From the NCBI RefSeq assembly GCF_001705515.1, contig NZ_MDJS01000003.1, positions 682,001 to 746,000 on the forward strand: a stretch of 64,000 bases of DNA, written 5' to 3'. A program made the position numbers and the translations under genes. Positions 1 through 7,509 of the stretch are shown here, piece by piece; position 1 is the first letter of the stretch; each line of letters begins with the position of its first letter. The notes below the pieces were generated by a model. That model was not told where the DNA came from. It did not search any database and saw only the letters and a list, made by a program, of their open reading frames with translations. The stretch comes from Mucilaginibacter sp. PPCGB 2223 (lineage in GTDB: Bacteria; Bacteroidota; Bacteroidia; Sphingobacteriales; Sphingobacteriaceae).

Positions 1-632
1 TCAACGTTAATGTCTTTGTTTCCTTTTTCGGGCTCCTTAAACATTTGCGCACCGCCGGCACCGCAGCACAGGCCATTGGTTTTGCAGCGTTTCATCTCTA
101 CCAGTTCGGTATCCAGAATCTCTAACGCTTTGCGCGGGGCTTCGTAAACACCGTTGGCGCGGCCCAGGTAACACGGATCGTGATAGGTGATCTTTTTACC
201 TTTGAAACTTTCACCGCCTTCGGCTTTTAATTTGCCCTCGTCAATCAGTTGCTGGATGAGCTGGGTATGGTGGATCACCTCGTAATTACCACCCAAACCG
301 GCATACTCGTTCTTAATCGTATTGAAGCAATGCGGGCAGCCGGTTACTATTTTTTTGATGTTATAACCGTTCAGCACCTGGATATTGGTCATGGCCTGCA
401 TCTGGAACAAGAACTCGTTACCGGCCCGTTTGGCAGGGTCGCCGGTACAGCTTTCTTCGGTGCCCAGTACGGCGTAACTTATGCCTGTGTGCTGCAATAT
501 TTTGCAGATATCGCGGGTTATTTTCTGCGCGCGTTCGTCAAAACTGCCTGCACATCCTACCCAGAATAAAATATCGGGTTCGTTGCCGGCGGCTGCCATT
601 TCGGCCATGGTTGGTATATGTAGTTCGCTCAT
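1..632 (-). CDS. (Fe-S)-binding protein with CCG cysteine-rich domains (3' end outside window)
   Basis: The reading frame starts at an ATG at 632 and runs off the left edge, so about 210 residues are seen and the C-terminus is missing. It matches the heterodisulfide reductase HdrB/GlcF-like cysteine-rich (CCG) family, which carries electrons through Fe-S clusters and disulfide chemistry. Visible motifs are VGCAGSFDE near the N-terminus, TGCPHCF in the middle, then HDPCYLGR and GLCCGAGG near the edge; the CCG signature is direct. It lies 65 bp downstream of the membrane Fe-S protein gene on the same strand, so the two are probably one operon forming an electron-transfer module. The redox partner is not visible. 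Confidence 0.85.
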   Translation of the reverse strand, partial: MSELHIPTMAEMAAAGNEPDILFWVGCAGSFDERAQKITRDICKILQHTGISYAVLGTEESCTGDPAKRAGNEFLFQMQAMTNIQVLNGYNIKKIVTGCPHCFNTIKNEYAGLGGNYEVIHHTQLIQQLIDEGKLKAEGGESFKGKKITYHDPCYLGRANGVYEAPRKALEILDTELVEMKRCKTNGLCCGAGGAQMFKEPEKGNKDINV

Positions 633-697
633 TGGTTCATTAGTCATTCATTCATTGGTGTTTAATTTGCACATCCACACATCTGCATATTTGCACA

Positions 698-1999
698 TCA
701 CACTTCATTCGCCCAGTTAAACCTGTCGGCCGGGCTGTATTTCCAGGGCGCGCCATTGTTCTCTACGTTACCAAACATATTATTCAGGCTTGCGGGTGCC
801 TGGCTTTCTTCCATTACGATATATCTCCGCATTTCGGTGATGATCTCGAGCGGGTTGATATTTACCGGGCATGCTTCGGTACAGGCGTTACAGCTTGTGC
901 AAGCCCAAAGTTCTTCGCGGCTGATGTAATGATCCAACAGCGATTTATCATCCTTAAAATCAGCGCCGTTTTTATCGATGTTATTGCCCATTTCGGTTAT
1001 CCGGTCGCGGGTATCCATCATAATTTTGCGCGGCGAAAGCAACTTGCCCGTAATATTGGCCGGGCAAACCGAAGTACAGCGCCCGCATTCGGTGCAGGTA
1101 TAGGCTTCCATCAGGTTTTTCCAGGTGAGGTCGGTTACATCCTTTGCACCAAAACGGCCGGGCTCGCCCGTGGTTTCGGGCACGAACGATGGATCGAGCA
1201 TGGCCTTAACCTCGGTAGTAACCGAAGCCATATTGGTAAATTTACCTTTCGGATTCAAATTTGAATAATACGTATTGGGGAAAGCCAGCAGGATATGGAA
1301 ATGTTTGGAGTAAGGCAGGTAGTTTAAAAATGCCAGTATACCGATGATGTGGAACCACCAGCAGCCGCGTTCAATCATTTCTAAAGCATTGGCACTATCA
1401 GGCAGTAATGGATTTAAGAAATTGCTTACCGGGAAGCTTCCGGCTTGTATGTAGTGACCAAAGTTTAACAGTTGCAGTTTGTGATCGGCTGCGTTCATGG
1501 TCAGGAATGCCGTCATTAATAAAATTTCGGTAATGAGGATATAGTTTGCATCCGATTTTGGCCATGAGGTCATCTCGATACCAGTGAAGCGTTTCAGATG
1601 AGCGATATTCCTACGGCACAAGAACACCACGCAGGATAACAATACCGATATTGCCAACACCTCAAAACTGCCTATCAGTAAACCATACAAGCCACCTAAA
1701 AAGCCCGAAAACACCCGGTGTGTGCCAAACAGGCCGTCGATCAGTATCTCCAGCACTTCGATGTTGATGATCACAAAGCCTATATAAACAAAAAGGTGCA
1801 GCAGCGCCGCGAACGGGCGTTTAACCATTTTACTTTGGCCAAGTGCAACTTTAGCCATCGTCTTCCAGCGCAGGGTTGGGTTATCGCTGCGGTCGGTATC
1901 CTTACCCAGTAAAATATTGCGCCTTATTGTTTTTACGTTTTTGCTGAACAGGTAAATGGCAGCAGCCAGGACGATTAGAAATAGGATCTGTGCTATCAT
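698..1999 (-). CDS. Membrane (Fe-S)-binding protein with two 4Fe-4S motifs
   Basis: 433 residues. The N-terminal half carries about five hydrophobic segments (residues 1-20, about 65-90, 105-130, 150-170 and 215-245), resembling the NarI/HdrE-type membrane subunit. The C-terminal third has two classic ferredoxin motifs, CTECGRCTSVCP and CTSCNACTEACP. The family is a fused membrane anchor plus HdrC/GlpC-like dicluster protein common in Bacteroidota, usually beside a CCG-domain protein, as it is here. It probably passes electrons between the quinone pool and the partner at 1-632. The physiological donor is unknown. Confidence 0.85.
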   Translation of the reverse strand: MIAQILFLIVLAAAIYLFSKNVKTIRRNILLGKDTDRSDNPTLRWKTMAKVALGQSKMVKRPFAALLHLFVYIGFVIINIEVLEILIDGLFGTHRVFSGFLGGLYGLLIGSFEVLAISVLLSCVVFLCRRNIAHLKRFTGIEMTSWPKSDANYILITEILLMTAFLTMNAADHKLQLLNFGHYIQAGSFPVSNFLNPLLPDSANALEMIERGCWWFHIIGILAFLNYLPYSKHFHILLAFPNTYYSNLNPKGKFTNMASVTTEVKAMLDPSFVPETTGEPGRFGAKDVTDLTWKNLMEAYTCTECGRCTSVCPANITGKLLSPRKIMMDTRDRITEMGNNIDKNGADFKDDKSLLDHYISREELWACTSCNACTEACPVNINPLEIITEMRRYIVMEESQAPASLNNMFGNVENNGAPWKYSPADRFNWANEV

Positions 2000-2142
2000 T
2001 ATGCATGCATAGTATTTAAACCGAAATTACTTAAATCATCCGAAAAGCAAAATGTTTTTTACAAATAAAGCGAGGCTGGAGTATGTTTTTACCAATGCGG
2101 AAGGATTTTTCAAAAAAAGTTTCGATAAATAAAAAAACACGC

Positions 2143-2150
2143 TACATTTG
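2143..2150 (+). promoter_or_regulatory. Bacteroidota -7 box of the tRNA-Phe promoter
   Basis: TACATTTG matches the Bacteroidota -7 consensus TAnnTTTG. It ends 16 nt before the tRNA-Phe gene, and a TTTCG sequence about 18 nt upstream can serve as the -33 element. Confidence 0.6.
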
Positions 2151-2166
2151 CAATCCCAAACGGAAG

Positions 2167-2239
2167 GGTACCATAGCTCAGATGGTAGAGCAAAGGACTG
2201 AAAATCCTTGTGTCACTGGTTCGATCCCAGTTGGTACCA
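2167..2239 (+). tRNA. tRNA-Phe (GAA)
   Basis: The 73-nt cloverleaf has acceptor arms GGTACCA (2167-2173) and TGGTACC (2232-2238). The anticodon loop CTGAAAA reads GAA and sits between AAGGA and TCCTT, and there is a T-arm with GGTTCGATCC. The CCA end is not encoded. A recombinase-remnant reading frame on the other strand ends inside this gene, so the tRNA probably served as an integration target. Confidence 0.95.
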
Positions 2240-2776
2240 CTTGACTGGACAAAGAGTAAAATCTACTTTTTGTCCAGTTTTTTTTGGTGTCAACTCTCTG
2301 TTAATCAATCCGATATTGACGCCCAAATCATTGATCCGACCGGTTCGATGTTTTAGATCGGAATACACGACCCTGCCCGGAAACAAAGCACTGAAGATTT
2401 CTCGCTGTTTTTTGATGTTCAGATGGAAGAAACGTTCGTTCAAATCGACAAAATTACAGAGTGCTTTTTTGATTGTTACGTCCATTCCAGGAGTCGATTG
2501 TACTACCTCCGGCAGCCTGGCTTCCAGTACTCTTAATTTCTTCTCTGCCTCGGTTTTTATTTCCCGGTATTCTGCCGGGTCGAGCTGATCTTTTAGCATT
2601 AGATCCATCGCCTTACTCATTCTGCTCTGTTGCTCCTTCATTTCATCCAGCACCTGTTGCCGCGCATCCTTTTCGGTGCCTTTTAAGTTCGTATAGGCTT
2701 TTAAGGCGCTTGAAACGCAACCCGGTGATATAAAATGAATAATGCGGCACTGAATAAATTTTGCCTTATCGAAGCA
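2213..2776 (-). pseudogene. C-terminal remnant of a serine recombinase
   Basis: An open frame without a credible start runs from 2776 down to a stop at 2213. Its first in-frame alternative start is a GTG at 2653. The sequence fits the C-terminal part of Bacteroidota large serine recombinases: a degenerate zinc-ribbon stretch (IQCRIIHF...PGC), a charged coiled region (MKEQQSRMSKAMDLMLK) and the tail LNIKKQREIFSALFPGRVVY. The catalytic N-terminal domain is absent. The last ten residues, including WYQLGSNQ, are antisense tRNA-Phe sequence, a known kind of ending for recombinases whose elements integrate at tRNA genes. It is probably the decayed end of a lost mobile element. Confidence 0.7.
2244..2283 (+). 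terminator. Terminator after tRNA-Phe
   Basis: ACTGGACAAA and TTTGTCCAGT form a 10-bp stem followed by a run of eight T on the + strand, directly after the tRNA. The same bases are read through in the antisense recombinase remnant. Confidence 0.75.
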
Positions 2777-2816
2777 TTATTTAATTGCTAAATAAATTAT
2801 AACAAGGTTATTCAGA

Positions 2817-3057
2817 TTAATTAAGGAGTTTACCGTCGTTTTTATAAAAGCTGCAATGCACCACAAGCAGCCTCGATTTGTTGTGTGTTGTGAGCGTTAT
2901 GGTACTATCGGTTTTCGTTAAGTCGTATTCCCCGTTTTTAAAACCATACGTTATCCATATTTCAGTACCTGTTTTGCTTCTGCCTGGTAAAACCTTTTGC
3001 GAAAAACTAACCGAAGTTATGCCGGTTAAAAGAGCAAAAACTAAAAAAAGATTTCAT
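2817..3057 (-). pseudogene. Frameshifted small secreted-protein gene
   Basis: ATG at 3055-3057 starts MKSF, then the frame breaks in a run of seven T. Removing one T restores a continuous 79-residue protein with a normal signal peptide (MKSFLVFALLTGITSVSFSQ) and a mature part beginning KVLPGRSKTGTEIWITYGFK, ending at TAA 2817-2819. The 241-bp length is one base over a multiple of three. It is either a recent pseudogene, a slippage site or a homopolymer sequencing error. I recognise no family. Confidence 0.5.
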
Positions 3058-3077
3058 AATACATCTGTTATATAAGA

Positions 3078-3110
3078 AATGGCGTATCCTACTATCTAAG
3101 ATACGCCATT
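3078..3110. terminator. Hairpin downstream of galM
   Basis: AATGGCGTATC and GATACGCCATT form a perfect 11-bp stem with an 11-nt loop, 36 bp past the stop of the mutarotase gene. U-rich sequence follows on the + side (CTTTTGTT), so its strand is uncertain. Confidence 0.45.
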
Positions 3111-3145
3111 CTTTTGTTCGTGAGCATTCGCCCTTATTCGTGTTT

Positions 3146-4294
3146 TTACTTTCTTACGCTTACTTTATAAACAGTAGTGCTATGGAAAGTTTGGCCGGGC
3201 CTTAATACCGTGTTCGGGAATTTAGGCTGGTTTGGCGAATCGGGATAGTGTTGCGTTTCTAAACAAAAAGCGGTGTGCTGCTGAATTTTCTTTCCGTCGT
3301 CGGTCACTAACGATCCATCTAAAAAATTGCCGGTATAAAATTGTATAGCTGGCTGGGTAGTCAGAACTTCCAACTGCCTTCCGGTAAGCGAATCGTAAAC
3401 AACAGCTGCCTGGTGCAGTTTGGTGCTATCGCTATCGGTCAATACAAAGTTATGGTCGTAGCCTATCGGGTCGCCTTTTAACTCATTGAAGTGTGTTCCA
3501 ATTTTTATGGGTTTAGTTAAATCAAACGCAGTGCCTTTTACAGCTTTTACTTCGCCGGTAGGTATCAGGTCAGGCCCAACCGGAGTATAATGATCGGCAT
3601 TGATCTGTATTTCCTCGTCGATAATCGTATTCGTCGGGTCGGCACTTAAGTTAAAATAGCTATGGTTAGTGAGGTTTATCGGCGTAGCCTTATCGGTAGT
3701 GGCGGTGTATTCTATCTTCAACTCATCGGCATCGGTTAAAGTATATTTCACGGTTACCTTTAAGTTACCGGGGTAGCCTTCTTCGCCATCTTTACTTAAA
3801 TAAGTCAGCGTTAACGATGGGATAGAGTCAACAACAGGTTCGGCGGTCCAGATCACTTTATCAAAACCTTTGTTGCCGCCGTGCAGGTGGTTGGTATGAT
3901 CGTTCGTGGCCAGGGTATAGGTTTTACCATCCAAGGTAAACTTGCCTTTGGCTATGCGGTTACCGTAGCGGCCAATGAGCGCGCCAAAGTAAGGTACTTT
4001 AGCGGTGTATTTGGTGGCGCTGCCAAAGCCTAATACGATGTTGCCCATTTTGCCGTCTTTATCGGGCGTTATCCACGAGGTTACTTTGCCGCCGTAGTTG
4101 GATATTTGCACCTGTACGCCCTCTTTGTTGGTAAGCGTGTAAAGATCGACGTCGGTACTATCTACCTTGTCCCATTTTATTTTGGTGATGCCTGCTTTTG
4201 CTGCGTCGTTAGTGGTTTTTGTCATACACGATGTAAAAATTGAGCCTGCTATCAGGATGCCTGATAAGCCGGTCAAAAATATTCTTTTTTTCAT
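3146..4294 (-). CDS. galM: Aldose 1-epimerase (mutarotase), lipoprotein
   Basis: 382 residues. The N-terminus MKKRIFLTGLSGILIAG followed by SIFTSC is a lipoprotein signal with Cys23 as the likely acylation site. The mature part is a GalM-type beta-sandwich enzyme with GRYGNRI, NHLHGG and NHSYFNL motifs; the histidines and a C-terminal Glu are the usual acid/base residues. It interconverts alpha and beta anomers of aldoses, outside the cytoplasm here because of the lipobox. It sits downstream of the GH51 gene on the same strand, so it probably prepares sugars released from arabinan. There are 154 bp between the two genes. Confidence 0.92.
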   Translation of the reverse strand: MKKRIFLTGLSGILIAGSIFTSCMTKTTNDAAKAGITKIKWDKVDSTDVDLYTLTNKEGVQVQISNYGGKVTSWITPDKDGKMGNIVLGFGSATKYTAKVPYFGALIGRYGNRIAKGKFTLDGKTYTLATNDHTNHLHGGNKGFDKVIWTAEPVVDSIPSLTLTYLSKDGEEGYPGNLKVTVKYTLTDADELKIEYTATTDKATPINLTNHSYFNLSADPTNTIIDEEIQINADHYTPVGPDLIPTGEVKAVKGTAFDLTKPIKIGTHFNELKGDPIGYDHNFVLTDSDSTKLHQAAVVYDSLTGRQLEVLTTQPAIQFYTGNFLDGSLVTDDGKKIQQHTAFCLETQHYPDSPNQPKFPNTVLRPGQTFHSTTVYKVSVRK

Positions 4295-4448
4295 TGGATT
4301 GGTTTTGTTTTTTTAATGGAAATGAAGCTATCATCAGCTCTGCTAATTTTGGTTTTTTAAGCGGTAGCTTATAATGGTTTCTTTGGATTTATATTTGGTT
4401 TTAACGGATGCTCTGTCAATAATAAAAAATTCCTCCGGATAATGCGCC

Positions 4449-5990
4449 TTATTTTAATTCTAACACCACAACCGAGTGCGGCGGGATGCTGGCAACCAGT
4501 TCGTCGCCTTCTTTTTTGGCATTGGTGAACGTTGCTATTTTTATTTTACCCGGATTTTCGAAGGTATTGATATCGGTAATATGAGCTGAAGTTAGGATCT
4601 GCCCGGTAACAGTTTTCCAGTTCAACCCGGTTAAAGCCGAGCGGATATTGATGCTTTTATTATTATCAATATTTACCAGCGAAATATGGATAGCGTTGCT
4701 GGCATCGACCGAGGCCGACACATTTAAGGCCGGTAATTTATTGCCGCCTACTTCGTAATCGGGCGATTCGAACTTAACAGGCAGGTATCTGGCATCCTGG
4801 TGTACTTTGTACAGATCGAAAACATGATAGGTTGGCGTTAGCAGCATTTTTTCTTTATCGGTCAGGATCAGCGCCTGTAAAACATTAATGGTTTGAGCCA
4901 GGTTAGCCATTTTTACACGTTCGCAGTGGTTGTTGAAAATATTTAAGGTTGATGCCGCGATCAAAGCATCGCGCAGGCTGTTTTGTTGGTACAATACGCC
5001 ATGGTCGCCGGGTTCAGGATCGGTCCAGATGCCCCATTCATCAACCACCAAAGCCACTTTTTTTGCAGGGTCGTACTTGTCCATAATGGCCGAATGTTTG
5101 GTTACGATCTCGTCCATCTCGAGGCAGTTTTTCATGGTATTAAAATACTGCGCCTCATCAAAGTCAGTAGCCGAACCTTTTTTGTTCCAGTTACCGGTTG
5201 GCAAGGTATACCAGTGCAGGGTAAGGCCCCACATATGGGTACCTATCTGCTTCATGCACACTTCGGTCCAGTTGTAATCTTTCCCGTTCGAACCGCTGGC
5301 GATGCGTTTTAGCGGAGTACCCGGATAATCGCGGGCGTAGGTAGCATACCTGCGGTAATTTTCGCTGTAAAATTCGGGCGTCATGTTGCCGCCGCAGCCC
5401 CAGCTTTCGTTACCGACGCCCCAAAACGTTACTTTAAAAGGTTCAGGATGGCCGTTGGCTTTGCGCATTTCGGTTACGGTAGTTGATGCAGAACCATTCA
5501 GGTATTCCACCCATTTGGCCATTTCTTCCACGGTACCGCTGCCTACGTTACCGGCAATATAAGGCTCGGTATGCAGCAGGCTGCACAATTCCAAAAACTC
5601 GTGCGTACCAAAACTGTTATCCTCGCTTACCCCACCCCAGTTGGTGTTTACCATTTTGGGGCGCTGATCGCGCGGGCCGATACCGTCGCGCCAGTGGTAT
5701 TCGTCGGCAAAGCAGCCGCCGGGCCAGCGCAGGTTGGGTATTTTAATTTTTTTCAGGGCCTCAACAATATCCAGGCGGATGCGATCCTGCTTGGCTACCG
5801 GTAGTTTTGGGTCGACCCAGAAACCGCCGTAAATGCAGCGCCCTAAATGCTCCGAAAACTGCCCGTAGATGTGGCGGCTGATGGTGAGTTTAGAGTCGTC
5901 GTTAGTAATAGTTAGCTTGGTTGCCGATTGTGTGTAGCCTTGATACGATAACAAGGCTATCAGGGCAAGTAACAGAAAAGATTTTTTCAT
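4449..5990 (-). CDS. abfA: Alpha-L-arabinofuranosidase, GH51
   Basis: 513 residues, with a signal peptide (MKKSFLLLALIALLSYQGYTQ) for export. The GH51 motif WGVGNESWGCGG gives acid/base Glu195 and VVDEWGIW gives nucleophile Glu318; length and motif order are typical of the family. It removes L-arabinofuranosyl residues from arabinan or arabinoxylan, feeding the ara operon encoded further right. It is divergent from the AraR-like regulator, with a shared 183-bp region that holds an AraR-like box, so co-regulation by arabinose is likely. Confidence 0.95.
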   Translation of the reverse strand: MKKSFLLLALIALLSYQGYTQSATKLTITNDDSKLTISRHIYGQFSEHLGRCIYGGFWVDPKLPVAKQDRIRLDIVEALKKIKIPNLRWPGGCFADEYHWRDGIGPRDQRPKMVNTNWGGVSEDNSFGTHEFLELCSLLHTEPYIAGNVGSGTVEEMAKWVEYLNGSASTTVTEMRKANGHPEPFKVTFWGVGNESWGCGGNMTPEFYSENYRRYATYARDYPGTPLKRIASGSNGKDYNWTEVCMKQIGTHMWGLTLHWYTLPTGNWNKKGSATDFDEAQYFNTMKNCLEMDEIVTKHSAIMDKYDPAKKVALVVDEWGIWTDPEPGDHGVLYQQNSLRDALIAASTLNIFNNHCERVKMANLAQTINVLQALILTDKEKMLLTPTYHVFDLYKVHQDARYLPVKFESPDYEVGGNKLPALNVSASVDASNAIHISLVNIDNNKSINIRSALTGLNWKTVTGQILTSAHITDINTFENPGKIKIATFTNAKKEGDELVASIPPHSVVVLELK

Positions 5991-6064
5991 ACAGGTTTTT
6001 TTGGTTAGATAATAAAAGCATTGGCAGCCTTTCGGGAAACTAAGATAGGAAGATTTTAAAATAA

Positions 6065-6079
6065 ACGTCTATTTAACAA
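6065..6079. promoter_or_regulatory. Putative AraR box, GH51/araR intergenic
   Basis: ACGTCTATTTAACAA read on the minus strand is TTGTTAAATAGACGT. It shares TGTTA-nn-TAGAC with GTGTTATTTAGACAC located just before araB. The two sites lie only in front of the arabinose transcription units, which suggests a common operator of the Nudix regulator. The assignment is inferred from two sites only. Confidence 0.4.
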
Positions 6080-6173
6080 TTATTTTTTATCATAATAAAT
6101 CCTGACCGATCTTATATTGTCCTGATTTTTTCTATTAATTTGCTACATTTATCAATTAGATTACTGCGATCAA

Positions 6174-6884
6174 ATGAGTAAATATCCTCAGCAAAAACGT
6201 ATGCTGATAGCCATTGACTGTATAGTTTTTGGCTTTGACGGCGAAAATTTAAAGCTGCTGCTGATACAGCGTGCCATCGAACCCGAAAAAAATAAGTGGA
6301 GCCTGATGGGCGGTTTTGTTGAACCCGACGAAAGCATTGATGACGCGGCTAACAGCATACTGAAAAAACTAACCGGGCTTGAAGGTGTTTACCTGGAGCA
6401 GATGCAGGCATTCGGCGAGGTTAAGCGCGATCCGGGCGAACGGATTGTGAGTATTGCTTATTTCGCGCTGATTGACATACACCAGTACGAGCAGCAGATC
6501 AGCCATGAATATCATGCCGAGTGGTTCCACATGGATCAGATCCCGTCGCTGATCTTCGATCATAACCAAATGGTTGATACGGCGCGTAAAAAACTGCGAT
6601 ATAAAGCTGCACTGCACCCTATCCTGTTCGAGCTGCTGCCCGAGAAGTTTACTATCCCGCAACTGCAGGCACTTTACGAAGGCATTTACGACAGCGTGTT
6701 CGATAAGCGGAACTTTAGCCGCAAGATATTATCGACCGGGCTACTGATCAAACAACAGGAAAAGGATAAACTGAACTCAAAAAAAGGGGCGTTTTATTAT
6801 AAACTGGATAAAGGAAAATACAACGAGAACTTCCACGCGTTTTTGAATTTGATACCGAACCCGGATCATCTGCAGTTGATATAA
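6174..6884 (+). CDS. araR: Nudix-domain arabinose regulator (AraR, NrtR-like family)
   Basis: 236 residues: an N-terminal Nudix fold (about 1-145) and a C-terminal winged-helix part (about 150-236, LYEGIYDSVFDKRNFSRKILSTG). The Nudix box is degenerate: GGFVEPDES is kept, but the REUxEE catalytic core is replaced by NSILKKL, so hydrolysis is unlikely. This architecture is the NrtR-type transcription factor known in Bacteroides to control L-arabinose genes, binding the sugar in the Nudix domain. Its place between the GH51 gene and araB supports that role. The name araR is inferred from family and context. Confidence 0.82.
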   Translation: MSKYPQQKRMLIAIDCIVFGFDGENLKLLLIQRAIEPEKNKWSLMGGFVEPDESIDDAANSILKKLTGLEGVYLEQMQAFGEVKRDPGERIVSIAYFALIDIHQYEQQISHEYHAEWFHMDQIPSLIFDHNQMVDTARKKLRYKAALHPILFELLPEKFTIPQLQALYEGIYDSVFDKRNFSRKILSTGLLIKQQEKDKLNSKKGAFYYKLDKGKYNENFHAFLNLIPNPDHLQLI

Positions 6885-6887
6885 GGC

Positions 6888-7370
6888 TTAGCCGTTGGTG
6901 CGACTATCAGCACGCTGTCTGTTGAGGATGGTAATCGCATTATCGGCAAGTTCGTCTGTAAGACCGATTGATGCGCTGGTAAGCACCAAATTATTTTTGA
7001 TATGGGCGGGTAATTCACTCAGCCTCTTGTCATCGTCGAGTATCACAAATTCTTCGTTGGGGATATGTTGGGTTCTGTACCAACTTAAAATTTCATCCGC
7101 CCTACTATCTTCCAAGCTATCGCTTGCTAACCGATCGATCATTTCAGCGTTAATACCCCTCACTTTAAAAATACTGTGCCATTGCCTTATCGTATAATTA
7201 TTTTTATGCGAAGTAGTAAGCAACAGAGAAGCATTGGTTTCGGTAATGATTTTGTGAAGCGCTCTTATTGACCGCGAATTGAACATAGGAAAGCCATCCG
7301 GCAATATCTCGGGCTTGCTCCACGAGTTTGCAGGTAACATCACACCGTCTATGTCTAATAATATCAGCAT
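6888..7370 (-). CDS. HAD-domain protein (Swiss Army Knife RNA repair-like)
   Basis: 160 residues. LLDIDGVMLP is the HAD motif I with the two Asp residues; LLTTSH fits motif II and VILDDDKRL the motif III/IV region. This short cap-less form resembles the HAD domain of the SAK RNA-repair family (PF18143), often annotated as a hypothetical hydrolase. It converges on araR with only 3 bp between stops and no clear terminator. It has no obvious arabinose function, and its substrate is unknown. Confidence 0.7.
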   Translation of the reverse strand: MLILLDIDGVMLPANSWSKPEILPDGFPMFNSRSIRALHKIITETNASLLLTTSHKNNYTIRQWHSIFKVRGINAEMIDRLASDSLEDSRADEILSWYRTQHIPNEEFVILDDDKRLSELPAHIKNNLVLTSASIGLTDELADNAITILNRQRADSRTNG

Positions 7371-7483
7371 TAGACAAATGTAAAGTTAAATGTGGCAATT
7401 AAGCTTATGCCAACATCCTACAATAACTCACTAACCCGCTACAGTAAATAATTGCCCAAAAATTTCCGAATCTGAAAATATAA

Positions 7484-7498
7484 GTGTTATTTAGACAC
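7484..7498. promoter_or_regulatory. Putative AraR box before araB
   Basis: GTGTTATTTAGACAC has GTGT/ACAC outer arms and shares TGTTA-nn-TAGAC with the box at 6065-6079. It ends 11 bp before the araB start, where a bound repressor would block initiation. Confidence 0.4.
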
Positions 7499-7509
7499 GA
7501 AAACCAATT

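Noticed and set aside
7384..7500. Possible second promoter box of araB of the TAnnTTTG type
   Set aside because: No sequence with a good match and spacing was found; only the putative operator stands out.
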